64,000 bases of DNA from Stutzerimonas stutzeri (GTDB lineage: Bacteria; Pseudomonadota; Gammaproteobacteria; Pseudomonadales; Pseudomonadaceae). Shown here one piece after another: positions 1-8,573 of the stretch (its first letter is position 1; every line of letters starts with the position of its first letter). A program made the translations under genes and the position numbers. The DNA lies in NCBI RefSeq assembly GCF_024448695.1, contig NZ_JAMOHY010000004.1, positions 62,001 through 126,000 of the forward strand, given 5' to 3'. The notes below the pieces were generated by a model. It made no database searches. It saw only the letters and a list, made by a program, of their open reading frames with translations, and was not told where the DNA came from.

Positions 1-2
1 TG

Positions 3-146
3 GGCGATCTGCGCGGCCAGAGCATAGCCAGCGCCGCGCTGAGCAGGGACGCCGTCTATATCAGTCGTGAGGATGGCCTGCGTTACTGGGTACCAGTCCG
101 GGCACGTGGCGCAGTTGCTGTTGGAGCAGTACGCAGCAACGGATAG
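3..146 (+). other. Out-of-frame N-terminal coding segment of the FtsH-like gene
   Basis: The frame beginning at base 3 is open from the window edge to a TAG at 144-146. It reads like the periplasmic part of an FtsH protein, including ISREDGLRYWVPV (bases 60-98). From about base 103 the protein-like reading switches to the frame of the main ORF, beginning HVAQLLLEQYAA. Dropping one base between about 96 and 108 would join the two into one continuous protein. Either the assembly has an extra base, or the gene carries a real frameshift. The true start lies outside the window. Confidence 0.55.
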
Positions 147-1752
147 CCAGCCGTTCCCGCTGACACTGTTCGAAACCGACGGCGAGGCGCCCTGGTATAC
201 CTCGGTGCTGCCCTACACACCCTTTGTCCTGGCCCTGATCGGGGTACTGCTGTATCTGATCATGAAAAGCCAGTCGTTCAGCGTGCAGCGCAAGGGCAGC
301 GGTATCGACTTCGATGATGTCATCGGCGCACGGGAAGCCAAGCAGGCGCTCAACGACGTCACCGCCTATCTGCGCGACCCCGCCGCCTATGCCGCGCTGG
401 GCGCTCGACCACCCAAGGGCGTGTTGCTGACCGGCGAGCCCGGCACCGGCAAGACCCAGCTGGCCAAGGCGCTGGCAACCGAATCCAATGCCAGCTTCAT
501 TCAGGTGACCGGCAGCGATTTTTCCTCAATGTATTTCGGCGTCGGCATCCAGAAGGTCAAGGCGCTGTTTCGCACCGCCCGCCGGCAGGCGCCCTGCATC
601 ATCTTCATCGACGAGATCGACGGCATCGGCAAGCGCGCCGAGCAACAGCGCTCCAGCGACGCCGAAAGCAACCGGATCATCAACCAGTTCCTGGCCGAGA
701 TGGACGGCTTCGATGCGGCCGCTGGCGTGCTGGTGCTCGGCGCGACCAACTTCCCCAACTCACTCGATCCGGCGCTGGTGCGTGAAGGCCGCTTCGACCG
801 TTCAATTGCCGTGGGTCTGCCGGGCCTTGACGACCGCGAGTCGCTGTTCCGCCTTTATGCCGGCAAGGTTCGCACCGGCGACGGGCTGGATTATGCGCAA
901 CTGGCGCGCAACACCGTGGGCCTGACGCCCGCCGCCATCGCCTATATCGTCAATCACGCCGCGCTCCTGGCGGCACGCGCAGGGGACAGTCAGGTCGAGA
1001 TGTCCCGCTTCGTCGATGCCATCGAGACTTGTCGTATTGGTGAGCAGCCCAGCGGCATCACACCCCTGTCGGCCACCGAGCGCAAGCGCATCGCCGTGCA
1101 CGAGGCCGGCCACGCACTGGTCGCCGCCGCGCTCAAGGTGGGCCGGGTAGAAAAGGTCACCATCCTGCCGCGCGGCCAGGCGTTGGGCGTTACTCTGGTC
1201 ACGCCGGTGGAAGACAAGCGCCTGCACATGACCTCCGAGCTGCGCAACCGGATCCAGATGCTGCTGGCCGGACGCGGCGCCGAGCTGCTGTATTTCCGCG
1301 AAGCCTCATCCGGCGCCGGGCAGGACCTGCAGGAGGCCTCGAAGATCGCCCTGTCGATGGTCGGTGCGCTGGGCATGGGGCCGACTGGCTCGCTGCTGAG
1401 TCTGCAGGCGGTACGCGACGCCCATATCGAGTTCGATTCGGGTGAGTCCATTCGTGCTGCTGACGATCTGCTCAAGCAACTGGACCGAGAGTGTCAGGCC
1501 CTGCTGCAACGCATGAAGCCGGCGCTGGACGAGATCACCGAGCGCCTGCTGGACAGGGAAACCGTCCCCGGTGAAGAGGTGCTGGCCGCCATTGAGCGTC
1601 TGCCCGAGCATCACCGCGATGCCAGCGTCAGCTCCATCATCGGCCACGCCATGAGCAGCATCGACCGCGTCGCCGCCAGCGCCCTGGAGCACGTTGAGCA
1701 ACTCGAACTGACGCCGGTAGAGCAGGAGGATGACGGGCCGGGGATGGCGTAA
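67..1752 (+). CDS. FtsH-like AAA+ zinc metalloprotease, 5' part out of frame
   Basis: Membrane-anchored ATP-dependent protease of the FtsH type. It has one hydrophobic segment (about residues 48-66), an AAA+ module with Walker A GEPGTGKT (123-130), Walker B CIIFIDEID (177-185) and an SRH region GATNFPNSLDPALVREGRFDR split around 226-246. The M41 peptidase domain follows, with zinc motif HEAGH (345-349) and a probable third ligand D420. At 561 aa from this GTG it is shorter than cellular FtsH (about 640 aa), because the N-terminal periplasmic part lies in another frame upstream (bases 3-146). The GTG at 67 and ATG at 73 have no ribosome binding site and are probably not real starts. It is a paralog-like family member with a divergent C-terminus, not the housekeeping ftsH next to rlmE. 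The protease call is firm; the N-terminus is not. Confidence 0.8.
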   Translation: MRMACVTGYQSGHVAQLLLEQYAATDSQPFPLTLFETDGEAPWYTSVLPYTPFVLALIGVLLYLIMKSQSFSVQRKGSGIDFDDVIGAREAKQALNDVTAYLRDPAAYAALGARPPKGVLLTGEPGTGKTQLAKALATESNASFIQVTGSDFSSMYFGVGIQKVKALFRTARRQAPCIIFIDEIDGIGKRAEQQRSSDAESNRIINQFLAEMDGFDAAAGVLVLGATNFPNSLDPALVREGRFDRSIAVGLPGLDDRESLFRLYAGKVRTGDGLDYAQLARNTVGLTPAAIAYIVNHAALLAARAGDSQVEMSRFVDAIETCRIGEQPSGITPLSATERKRIAVHEAGHALVAAALKVGRVEKVTILPRGQALGVTLVTPVEDKRLHMTSELRNRIQMLLAGRGAELLYFREASSGAGQDLQEASKIALSMVGALGMGPTGSLLSLQAVRDAHIEFDSGESIRAADDLLKQLDRECQALLQRMKPALDEITERLLDRETVPGEEVLAAIERLPEHHRDASVSSIIGHAMSSIDRVAASALEHVEQLELTPVEQEDDGPGMA

Positions 1753-1788
1753 GTTCGCTAAAGCGCCGGCGCCTGCCAATACCTGCCT

Positions 1789-1856
1789 GTGGGAGGGGAC
1801 TTGTCCGCGCGCTTTCCACTGCGCGGACCTAGCTTCGCGGACAAGTCCGCCCCCAC
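1789..1856. repeat. Long inverted repeat, REP-like, between convergent genes
   Basis: Arms at 1789-1809 and 1836-1856 pair at 19 of 21 positions, around a loop with its own GCGC hairpin. The core ACTTGTCCGCG / CGCGGACAAGT is perfect. It lies between two convergent genes, so it could act as a bidirectional transcription stop. The style matches the short palindromic repeats scattered through Pseudomonas genomes. Confidence 0.6.
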
Positions 1857-1882
1857 GCACTGTCACGCAATCAGGGATACGC

Positions 1883-2497
1883 TCAAATCACCACCAGCCG
1901 ATTCGGCAACTCGTTGCGCTCATGGGTTGAGGGCACATGCTCCTTGAGCAGTGCACCGCAGGCGTCGATACAAATCAGGAAACCTTCCAGCACCTGGCCT
2001 TGCCGCACCTGCTCGGTGAAGGTTTCGATGATGGACTCCCAGGCGTTGTTGTCGATGCGGCTGGCGATTCCGCGGTCCACCAGTATCTCTACATAGCGTT
2101 CGGCTTCCGAGACAAAGATCAGGATGCCGGTACCCGCCTCGGTGTGATGAAGGTTGCACTCGATAAACTGCCGCCGCGCCAGGTTGCAGGCCCGCCAGTG
2201 ACGCACTTGACGGGGAATCAGGCGAGTGGTCAGGCTGGGAATGCGAAATACCAGCGCCAGCACGATAAAGGTAGCCCACTGCACCAGCAGTAGCTGCCAG
2301 GCACTCATCGCAGCCGTGAAGAACAGCAGACCACCCGGCACCACCAGTGCGATCAACCCGGCCCACAACAGCGGGATGTAGCGATAGTCGTCAGCCTGTT
2401 CGGCCAGCACGGTCACCAGCTCGGCATCGGTATCGCGCTCGATGCGGTCGATGGCTTCTGCCACCTGCTGTTGCTCGCTTGGGGTCAGTAGAGTCAT
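1883..2497 (-). CDS. TPM-domain membrane protein
   Basis: 204 aa, no close functional assignment. The N-terminal part (to about residue 30) and the part after about residue 110 resemble the TPM domain of LemA-associated proteins. Two hydrophobic segments (about 42-62 and 66-86) lie between. The gene starts 18 bases after the stop of the larger secreted TPM protein on the same strand, so it is the third gene of a lemA-TPM-TPM operon. The family is linked by recall to membrane or photosystem maintenance and weak phosphatase activity; the role here is unknown. It ends beside a long inverted repeat shared with the convergent FtsH-like gene. Confidence 0.7.
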   Translation of the reverse strand: MTLLTPSEQQQVAEAIDRIERDTDAELVTVLAEQADDYRYIPLLWAGLIALVVPGGLLFFTAAMSAWQLLLVQWATFIVLALVFRIPSLTTRLIPRQVRHWRACNLARRQFIECNLHHTEAGTGILIFVSEAERYVEILVDRGIASRIDNNAWESIIETFTEQVRQGQVLEGFLICIDACGALLKEHVPSTHERNELPNRLVVI

Positions 2498-2515
2498 TGC
2501 ATTTCCATCGTTGAA

Positions 2516-3271
2516 TTACCAGCCACCCGAGGCACCGCCGCCGCCGAAGCCGCCGCCTCCCCCACCGAAACCGCCCCCACCAAAACCACCACCTCCGCCA
2601 AAACCGCCACGGCCCATGCCACCAAGCAGCGCGCCAAGCAGCAAGGCCCGACGTCCTCCGCCACGACCACCACGCCCGCCACCGATCAAAAAAATGGCCA
2701 CCAGCATCAGGAAGAAACCCAGGATGCCCAGACCGCCCGGCTGCTCGGCGCCCATCGGCATCGCCGGACGCATGGCCGCGCTTTGCAGCGGATCGCCACC
2801 AAGCACCTGCACCATGGCTGCCACGCCTTCGCTGATACCGCGGGCGAAATCGCCCTGCTGAAAGGCCGGCGTAATGATGCCGTTAATGATCATCGACGAC
2901 TGCGCATCGGTCAGGCGCCCTTCCAGGCCGTAGCCGACTTCGATGCGAATCCGGCGCTCGTCACGGGCGACGATCAGCAATGCACCGTTGTCCTCACCCC
3001 GCTGCCCGATGCCCCACTCGCGACCGAGCTGCACACCGAACTCCTCGATGTTGCGGCCCTGCAGGTCAGGCACCGTGACCACCACTACCTGCTCGCCGGT
3101 GGCCTGTTCATGGGCGGCGAGCATGCTGCTCAGGCGCGCTTCGGTCTGGGTATCCAGCAGCTCGGCTTGATCCACCACCCTGCCTGTCAGCGCGGGCAGC
3201 TCAGCTTCCTGAGCAAAGGCAGCACTGGCGCAGACCAGCAGCAGCGGAAACAGCAGCAGCCTGGCAATCAT
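2516..3271 (-). CDS. Secreted TPM-domain protein with glycine-rich tail (YgcG-like)
   Basis: 251 aa from the ATG at 3269-3271. The start overlaps the lemA stop as ATGA, showing translational coupling; a longer upstream open frame is antisense/out-of-frame lemA and is discarded. It has a signal peptide (residues 1-20, cleavage after AFA), a TPM domain (about 28-150) with the typical GYGLEGRLTD motif, a transmembrane helix (about 182-200) and a tail of GGGGFGG repeats to the C-terminus. Proteins of this design commonly sit beside LemA. Function is not established; a membrane-anchored periplasmic or surface domain with a flexible tail is the structural inference. Confidence 0.8.
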   Translation of the reverse strand: MIARLLLFPLLLVCASAAFAQEAELPALTGRVVDQAELLDTQTEARLSSMLAAHEQATGEQVVVVTVPDLQGRNIEEFGVQLGREWGIGQRGEDNGALLIVARDERRIRIEVGYGLEGRLTDAQSSMIINGIITPAFQQGDFARGISEGVAAMVQVLGGDPLQSAAMRPAMPMGAEQPGGLGILGFFLMLVAIFLIGGGRGGRGGGRRALLLGALLGGMGRGGFGGGGGFGGGGFGGGGGGFGGGGASGGW

Positions 3272-3876
3272 TGAAACTGCACTTGCGGCGCCTGATCGGC
3301 ATTCTCGGCAGTTGCCTCGAAGTTCTCGCGAATCGGCATGTCGCTGTACATCAGGGTGTGCCAGATGCGGCCCGGGAAGGTGCGGATCTCGGTGTTGTAG
3401 CGCTCCACCGCCGCGATGAAGTCTCGCCGCGCCACGGCGATGCGGTTTTCCGTGCCTTCGAGCTGCGATTGCAGGGCCAGGAAGTTCTGGTTGGACTTCA
3501 GTTCCGGATAGCGCTCGGACACCATCATCAGCCGGCTCAGGGCACCGGTCAGCTGGTTCTGCGCCTGCTGGAACTGCTGCAATTGCTCGGGATTGTTCAG
3601 CGTGTCGGCATCGACCTGAATGGACGTCGCCTTGGCCCGCGCCTCGATCACCGCCGTCAGGGTTTCCTGCTCCTGACGGGCGAAGCCCTTGACCGTCTCC
3701 ACCAGATTGGGAATCAGGTCCGCGCGGCGCTGGTACTGATTTTCCACCTGGGACCAGGCGGATTTGACCTGCTCGTCGTACTGCGGAATGTTGTTGATGC
3801 CGCAGCCTGCCAACAGCCAGGACAGAAGAACGACAGTCGCCAGCTGCCAGGTAAATCGGGAATGCTGCCTGTGCAT
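3268..3876 (-). CDS. lemA: LemA family lipoprotein
   Basis: 202 aa. The signal sequence ends in a lipobox LAGC with the lipidated Cys at residue 25, followed by the LemA helical domain (NQYQRRADLIPNLVETVKG, about 44-62). The family is widespread and of uncertain function: a membrane-associated helical bundle. The stop overlaps the start of the downstream TPM protein by four bases, so lemA heads a three-gene operon running to 1883. Confidence 0.88.
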   Translation of the reverse strand: MHRQHSRFTWQLATVVLLSWLLAGCGINNIPQYDEQVKSAWSQVENQYQRRADLIPNLVETVKGFARQEQETLTAVIEARAKATSIQVDADTLNNPEQLQQFQQAQNQLTGALSRLMMVSERYPELKSNQNFLALQSQLEGTENRIAVARRDFIAAVERYNTEIRTFPGRIWHTLMYSDMPIRENFEATAENADQAPQVQFQ

Positions 3877-3956
3877 GATTCACTCGTCCGCTAAAGGATT
3901 ACCTCCATAAGAATGGCGGGACGCCCCGAGAGTTCAGCGCACATACCGGAAGCGGC

Positions 3957-5180
3957 TCAGATCACCCCGGTCTGCCGCAAGGAAGCTATCTGCTCGGCAC
4001 TCAAGCCCAGCAAACGCTGCAGCACCCTCTCGCTGTGCTCGCCCAGCAGCGGTGGGGCGTTGCGGTAGCTAACCGGCGAGGCCGACAGGCGCAACGGGCT
4101 GGCCACCTGAGGCACGCTGCCGGCGCACGGATGCGGCATCTCGATCCTCAGGCCACGATGACGGACCTGCGGGTCATCAAACACCTGTGCCACATCATTA
4201 ATCGGCCCGCAGGGCACGCCGGCACACTCCAGCGCCGCCACCCATTCAGCCGTGGTGCGGAATACCGTGACCTGGCGAATCAGCGGAATCAGCTCGGCAC
4301 GATGCGCAACCCGTGCTTTGTTGCTGGCAAAGCGTGGGTCGTCGGCCCATTCGGGACGCCCCGCCACGCCGGCGAACTTGCGGAACTGCCCGTCATTGCC
4401 GATGGTGAGAATGATGTTGCCATCGGCGGTGGGAAAATCCTGATACGGCACGATATTCGGATGAGCATTGCCCATGCGCTTGGGCGCAACACCGGTGGCC
4501 AGGTAATTCAGCGCCTGATTACCGAGACAGGCAACCTGCACGTCCAGCAGCGCCGTATCGATATGCTGGCCCTCGTCCGTGCGCTCACGATGGGCCAGCG
4601 CGGCGAGTACACCTACCGCGGCGTAAAGACCGGTAAGAATGTCGGTCAGGGCCACGCCGACCTTCACCGGCCCGGCGCCCTCTTCTCCTTCGGCACGCCC
4701 GGTCAGGCTCATCAGCCCGCCGAGGCCCTGGATCATGAAGTCGTAGCCGGCACGCTGGGCATATGGCCCGTCCTGGCCGAAGCCGGTGATGGAGCAGTAG
4801 ATCAGGCGCGGATTGATCGCCTTCAGGCTCGCGTAGTCCAGTCCGTAGGCCGCTAGCCCGCAGACCTTGAAGTTCTCCAGCAGCACGTCGCTCTGCGCCA
4901 CCAGCTCGCGGATGATGCGCTGGCCCTCAGGCCGGGTGAAATCCACAGTCAGCGACTGCTTGTTGCGGTTGGCGGTGAGGTAATAGGCCGCCTCTGACGT
5001 GTTCTCGCCGCGCTGATCCTTGAGATAGGGCGGGCCCCAGTGGCGAGTGTCGTCACCTGTGCCGGGGCGCTCGATCTTGATCACCTCGGCGCCGAGATCA
5101 CCGAGGATCTGCCCGGCCCACGGCCCGGCAAGCACGCGGGACAGGTCGAGCACGCGAAGATGGGACAGGGCGCCGGGCAT
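3957..5180 (-). CDS. CaiB/BaiF (family III) CoA-transferase, probably glutarate-CoA transferase
   Basis: 407 aa, full length for a family III CoA-transferase. The N-terminal motif RVLDLSRVLAGPWAGQ and the central GYDFMIQGLGGLM, which carries the catalytic aspartate of this family, are present. These enzymes move CoA between acids through an aspartyl-CoA thioester. The gene lies directly downstream of gcdH on the same strand, and the same pair next to a LysR gene occurs in other Pseudomonas (recalled). The inferred role is activation of glutarate to glutaryl-CoA in lysine/glutarate breakdown. The specific substrate is inference from context. Confidence 0.8.
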   Translation of the reverse strand: MPGALSHLRVLDLSRVLAGPWAGQILGDLGAEVIKIERPGTGDDTRHWGPPYLKDQRGENTSEAAYYLTANRNKQSLTVDFTRPEGQRIIRELVAQSDVLLENFKVCGLAAYGLDYASLKAINPRLIYCSITGFGQDGPYAQRAGYDFMIQGLGGLMSLTGRAEGEEGAGPVKVGVALTDILTGLYAAVGVLAALAHRERTDEGQHIDTALLDVQVACLGNQALNYLATGVAPKRMGNAHPNIVPYQDFPTADGNIILTIGNDGQFRKFAGVAGRPEWADDPRFASNKARVAHRAELIPLIRQVTVFRTTAEWVAALECAGVPCGPINDVAQVFDDPQVRHRGLRIEMPHPCAGSVPQVASPLRLSASPVSYRNAPPLLGEHSERVLQRLLGLSAEQIASLRQTGVI

Positions 5181-5252
5181 GAACGAAGCCTCGATCTAAA
5201 GGCACCGGAAACAGGCCCGGCGCAGGAGTAATGGATGGATGACCGTGGCCAA

Positions 5253-5281
5253 CGGTGGATGAAAAGAGCGTCATCCACCCT
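5253..5281. repeat. Short dispersed hairpin repeat (GTAGGGTGGAT family)
   Basis: Arms GGTGGATGA (5254-5262) and TCATCCACC (5271-5279) form a perfect 9-bp stem with an 8-base loop, flanked by CCTAC. Read on the minus strand it begins GTAGGGTGGATGACGCT. A related copy is at 21131-21160. It lies in the gcdH/CoA-transferase gap and could attenuate transcription between them. Confidence 0.55.
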
Positions 5282-5299
5282 ACGGAGGCGGCTCGGCGC

Positions 5300-6481
5300 T
5301 CAGAAGAACGCCTGGATACCGGTCTGCGCACGGCCGAGGATCAGCGCGTGCACGTCGTGGGTGCCTTCGTAGGTGTTCACCACCTCCAGATTGACCAGGT
5401 GACGGGCGATGCCGAATTCATCGCTGATGCCATTGCCGCCGAGCATGTCGCGCGCCAGGCGGGCGACATCCAGCGCCTTGCCGCAGCTGTTGCGCTTCAT
5501 GATCGACGTGATTTCCACGGCAGCAGTGCCTTCGTCCTTCATCCGACCGAGACGCAGGCAGCCCTGCAGCGCCAGGGTGATCTCGGTCTGCATGTCGGCC
5601 AGCTTCTTCTGGATCAGCTGGTTGGCCGCCAGTGGGCGACCGAACTGCTGGCGGTCCAGCACGTACTGGCGCGCGGTATGCCAGCAGAATTCGGCGGCGC
5701 CCAGCGCGCCCCAACTGATGCCGTAGCGGGCAGAATTCAGGCAGGTGAACGGGCCTTTCAAGCCGCGCACCTCGGGGAAGACGTTCTCCTCGGGACAGAA
5801 CACGTTATCCATCACGACCTCGCCGGTGATCGAGGCGCGCAGCCCGACCTTGCCGTGAATCGCTGGGGTGGACAGACCTTCCCAGCCCTTTTCCAGCACG
5901 AAACCGCGAATGGCGCCCTCGTCATCCTTGGCCCAGACCACGAAGACATCGGCGATGGGGCTGTTAGTGATCCATGTCTTGCTGCCGGAGAGGCGATAGC
6001 CACCTTCGACCTTCTTCGCGCGGGTCACCATGGAACCCGGATCGGATCCGTGATTCGGCTCGGTCAGGCCGAAGCAGCCGATGTATTCACCACTGGCGAG
6101 CTTGGGTAGGTACTTCTGCTTCGTCGCCTCGTTGCCGAATTCGAAGATCGGCACCATCACCAGTGACGACTGCACGCTCATCATCGAGCGGTAGCCCGAA
6201 TCGATACGTTCCACCTCGCGGGCGATCAAGCCGTAGCACACGTAGTTCAGGCCGCTGCCACCGTAGGTTTCGGGAATGGTGGCGCCGAGCAGGCCGGTTT
6301 CACCCATCTCGCGGAAGATCGCCGGATCGGTGCGCTCATGGCGGAAGGCCTCCAGCACGCGCGGCGCCAGCTTGTCGGCGGCGAATTGCGCAGCGCTGTC
6401 ACGCACCATGCGCTCTTCTTCCGTCAGCTGCTGATCCAACAACAACGGGTCGATCCAGTTGAAGCTTGCCTTGCCGACCAT
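5300..6481 (-). CDS. gcdH: Glutaryl-CoA dehydrogenase
   Basis: 393 aa acyl-CoA dehydrogenase. It oxidatively decarboxylates glutaryl-CoA to crotonyl-CoA with FAD and passes electrons to ETF. Visible features are the flavin-binding stretch [16 protein letters not shown], the substrate/FAD region [13 protein letters not shown], and the catalytic glutamate in [16 protein letters not shown] near the C-terminus. Its neighbours are a family III CoA-transferase downstream and a divergent LysR regulator, the usual Pseudomonas glutarate cluster. Length and motifs match the glutaryl-CoA branch rather than general acyl-CoA dehydrogenases. Confidence 0.92.
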   Translation of the reverse strand: MVGKASFNWIDPLLLDQQLTEEERMVRDSAAQFAADKLAPRVLEAFRHERTDPAIFREMGETGLLGATIPETYGGSGLNYVCYGLIAREVERIDSGYRSMMSVQSSLVMVPIFEFGNEATKQKYLPKLASGEYIGCFGLTEPNHGSDPGSMVTRAKKVEGGYRLSGSKTWITNSPIADVFVVWAKDDEGAIRGFVLEKGWEGLSTPAIHGKVGLRASITGEVVMDNVFCPEENVFPEVRGLKGPFTCLNSARYGISWGALGAAEFCWHTARQYVLDRQQFGRPLAANQLIQKKLADMQTEITLALQGCLRLGRMKDEGTAAVEITSIMKRNSCGKALDVARLARDMLGGNGISDEFGIARHLVNLEVVNTYEGTHDVHALILGRAQTGIQAFF

Positions 6482-6641
6482 GGGCGAATCCTCTGAACAT
6501 GTGCCTTAGGGGAATGAATGCACAGATGCTAGGCCCGCCAATCGCTCTCGGCAAACGAGGATTTCGCACTCATCTGTGCGTATTACTCACTTCAAGGTAA
6601 GCTTTTGAGCGTCCGACTGTTACTTATCATGAGGTTTCAGC

Positions 6642-7556
6642 ATGCGCCGCAAGATTCCCAGTACGGCGGCCCTGATTGCCTTCGAGGCGGCGGCGCGCCA
6701 CCAAAGCTTCACCCGTGCCGCCGAAGAACTGGCGCTGACCCAGAGCGCCATCTGCCGGCAGATCGGTGGCCTGGAAGAGTTTCTCGGCTTGGCTCTGTTT
6801 CGTCGTTCACGACGCGGCGTGCAACTGACGGAAGCCGGCCAGTCCTACGCCAGGCGTATCGCGGCGCAACTGGATGCGGTAGAGCGCGATACGCTGTCGG
6901 TCATGGGCCAGCAGGGGGCGATGAGCCTGGAACTGGCCGTGGTGCCGACATTCGGCACCCAGTGGCTGGTGCCTCGGTTGAAACATTTCCAGGCACTGCA
7001 CCCGCAAATCACACTTAACCTGACCAACCGCACTCGACCGTTTCTGTTCGCCGATACGGACTTCGATGCCGCGATCTATTTCGGCGATTCCGACTGGTCC
7101 GGCACCGAGGCGCATTTTCTCATGCATGAGGATCTGCAGCCGGTATGCAGCCCGGCGCTGCTGCCCCACGCAAGCCCGCTGGACGCGGAAACCCTGGCAA
7201 GCATGCCACTCTTGCAGCAGAGCACACGGCCCTACGCCTGGCGGCAATGGTTCGACTCGCTGGACATGAAAGTCGCCCGCGACATGACCGGCCCACGCCT
7301 GGAGCTGTTCTCGATGCTGGCTCAGGCGGCGGAGCACGGGATGGGAGTGGCGCTGATTCCGCCGTTTCTGATCCAGCGGGAGCTTAGCGAAAGACGGCTG
7401 GTGGTAGCGCATTCCAATGTCTATCGCAGCGAAACGCGCGGGTATTACCTGATGATTCCGCAGCGCAAGCTGGAGGCGTCGGGGTTGGTAGTGTTTCGGG
7501 ATTGGCTGAAGGAAGAAGCGCGAGCGTGGCGGGAGGGGCAACGTAGGTCGGGTTAG
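6642..7556 (+). CDS. gcdR: LysR-type regulator of the glutaryl-CoA genes
   Basis: 304 aa LysR-type transcription factor. The winged helix-turn-helix occupies about residues 5-65 (AARHQSFTRAAEELALTQSA), and the substrate-binding domain runs from about 92 to 295. It is divergent from gcdH, with a 160-base gap holding both promoters, so activation of gcdH and the CoA-transferase in response to glutarate or glutaryl-CoA is the expected role. The gene symbol rests on position and family. Its stop codon falls inside a palindromic repeat (7544-7577). Confidence 0.82.
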   Translation: MRRKIPSTAALIAFEAAARHQSFTRAAEELALTQSAICRQIGGLEEFLGLALFRRSRRGVQLTEAGQSYARRIAAQLDAVERDTLSVMGQQGAMSLELAVVPTFGTQWLVPRLKHFQALHPQITLNLTNRTRPFLFADTDFDAAIYFGDSDWSGTEAHFLMHEDLQPVCSPALLPHASPLDAETLASMPLLQQSTRPYAWRQWFDSLDMKVARDMTGPRLELFSMLAQAAEHGMGVALIPPFLIQRELSERRLVVAHSNVYRSETRGYYLMIPQRKLEASGLVVFRDWLKEEARAWREGQRRSG

Positions 7557-7577
7557 CCGAAGGCGTAACCCGACCTA
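7544..7577. repeat. Palindromic repeat overlapping the gcdR stop
   Basis: TAGGTCGGGTTA (7544-7555) and TAACCCGACCTA (7566-7577) form a perfect 12-bp stem with a 10-base loop. This GTAGGTCGGGTTA type palindrome is a common Pseudomonas dispersed element (recalled). The gcdR TAG stop (7554-7556) lies in the first arm, so the element may double as terminator. Confidence 0.65.
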
Positions 7578-7620
7578 TGGGAATGCCGGATGCAAGACGT
7601 CGGTATAAATACCTAGCCGC

Positions 7621-8001
7621 TCAGGCCTTTTTCACTTTCTTCGGTTTCAGATACTTGGTCAGCCCCTGAAACCACATCACCAGCGCCGGGTTGCCCTGGA
7701 TCTGAATGTGCTTGTCCTGAATGCCCTGCATGAACGCCAATTGCTTGTTCTTCGCCGTCATGGTGGCGTAACCGTACGCGGCATCCTTGAAACCCAACGA
7801 AAAGGCCGGCTCGGTCGCAGGGCCGCTTTTGCTGGTGATGCGCTGGTCCTTGACGATGAAGTGCCGCGCCACCTTGCCGTCCAGAGTGTGCAGCTGGAAG
7901 GTCAGGTCCTTGTCACCCAGTTGCTGCTGGAACTCGGCATTGTTGCGGCTGGCCTTGCCCATCAGGCGGCCCAGCATCCAGAGAAGAAAGCGGAATTTCA
8001 T
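7621..8001 (-). CDS. Small SCP2-like / sterol-carrier-type protein
   Basis: 126 aa from the ATG at 7999-8001, which has GGGAAAT a few bases upstream; a start at 8037 is possible but lacks a site. The central part (HTLDGKVARHFIVKDQRITS, then EPAFSLGFKD) resembles the SCP2 lipid-binding fold, with a lysine-rich end (KYLKPKKVKKA). Function unknown. Short proteins of this type are found in many Pseudomonas. I assign the fold with moderate confidence and no substrate. Confidence 0.6.
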   Translation of the reverse strand: MKFRFLLWMLGRLMGKASRNNAEFQQQLGDKDLTFQLHTLDGKVARHFIVKDQRITSKSGPATEPAFSLGFKDAAYGYATMTAKNKQLAFMQGIQDKHIQIQGNPALVMWFQGLTKYLKPKKVKKA

Positions 8002-8085
8002 GATATTTCCCGACGGCTGATCAAAAAATTTCCGCATTGTAGCGGCTTGCCGAAGTGGGAAAAGTACTTTGCACAGCGGGAACGA

Positions 8086-8106
8086 ATCGGTCCGTAGCGG
8101 ACCGAT
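8086..8106. other. Perfect 9-bp hairpin
   Basis: ATCGGTCCG (8086-8094) and CGGACCGAT (8098-8106) with a 3-base loop, lying between the HU gene end and the SCP2-like gene. There is no T-run on either side. It may form with the next hairpin (8118-8141) a two-part stop for the HU transcript. Confidence 0.45.
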
Positions 8107-8117
8107 AAGTCGGATCC

Positions 8118-8141
8118 ACCCGGAGCCGGACGGCTCCGGGT
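8118..8141 (-). terminator. Hairpin downstream of the HU gene
   Basis: ACCCGGAGCC (8118-8127) pairs perfectly with GGCTCCGGGT (8132-8141) around GGAC. It begins about ten bases beyond the HU stop codon. There is no clear U-tract, so termination strength is uncertain. Confidence 0.5.
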
Positions 8142-8150
8142 AGCAGCAGA

Positions 8151-8423
8151 TCAGTTGATCGCGTCCTTCAGCATTTTCCCCGGTTTGAACGCCACGGTAT
8201 TGCTGGCCTTGATGGTCACTGGCTCTCCCGTCTGGGGATTCTTGCCAGTCCGTGCGCCGCGGTGGCGCTGCAGGAATGTTCCGAAACCGACCAGGGTTAC
8301 GCTGTCCTTGCGATTCAGCGCGTTGGTGATTTCATCCAGAACGGCATTGAGTACACGATTGGCCTGATCCTTGGTGAGGTCGGCCTTTTCGGCGATGGCC
8401 GCCGCGAGTTCCGGTTTGCGCAT
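8151..8423 (-). CDS. HU family DNA-binding protein
   Basis: 90 aa histone-like protein, the standard HU length. The N-terminal dimerisation helices (MRKPELAAAIAEKADLT) and the arm region GFGTFLQRHRGARTGKNPQ with its PQTG beta-arm motif are intact. It bends and compacts DNA in the nucleoid. It sits beside the rubredoxin genes, as does a second or third HU paralog in other Pseudomonas (recalled as hupA or hupN), so I leave the symbol open. Confidence 0.92.
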   Translation of the reverse strand: MRKPELAAAIAEKADLTKDQANRVLNAVLDEITNALNRKDSVTLVGFGTFLQRHRGARTGKNPQTGEPVTIKASNTVAFKPGKMLKDAIN

Positions 8424-8573
8424 GAGTTAGCCTCTGATGCTTTCTTGTTGTTGTGTGTGCCGTTCTGCGAACAGCGTTTCAAGGCGCCGCGACAGCTCCA
8501 GAGTGCCGCAGGCTCGACGGAGAATGGCACGCTGCTAGCAGGGGCGCCAGTCCCCAAAAGTGTTATGTCGGCA

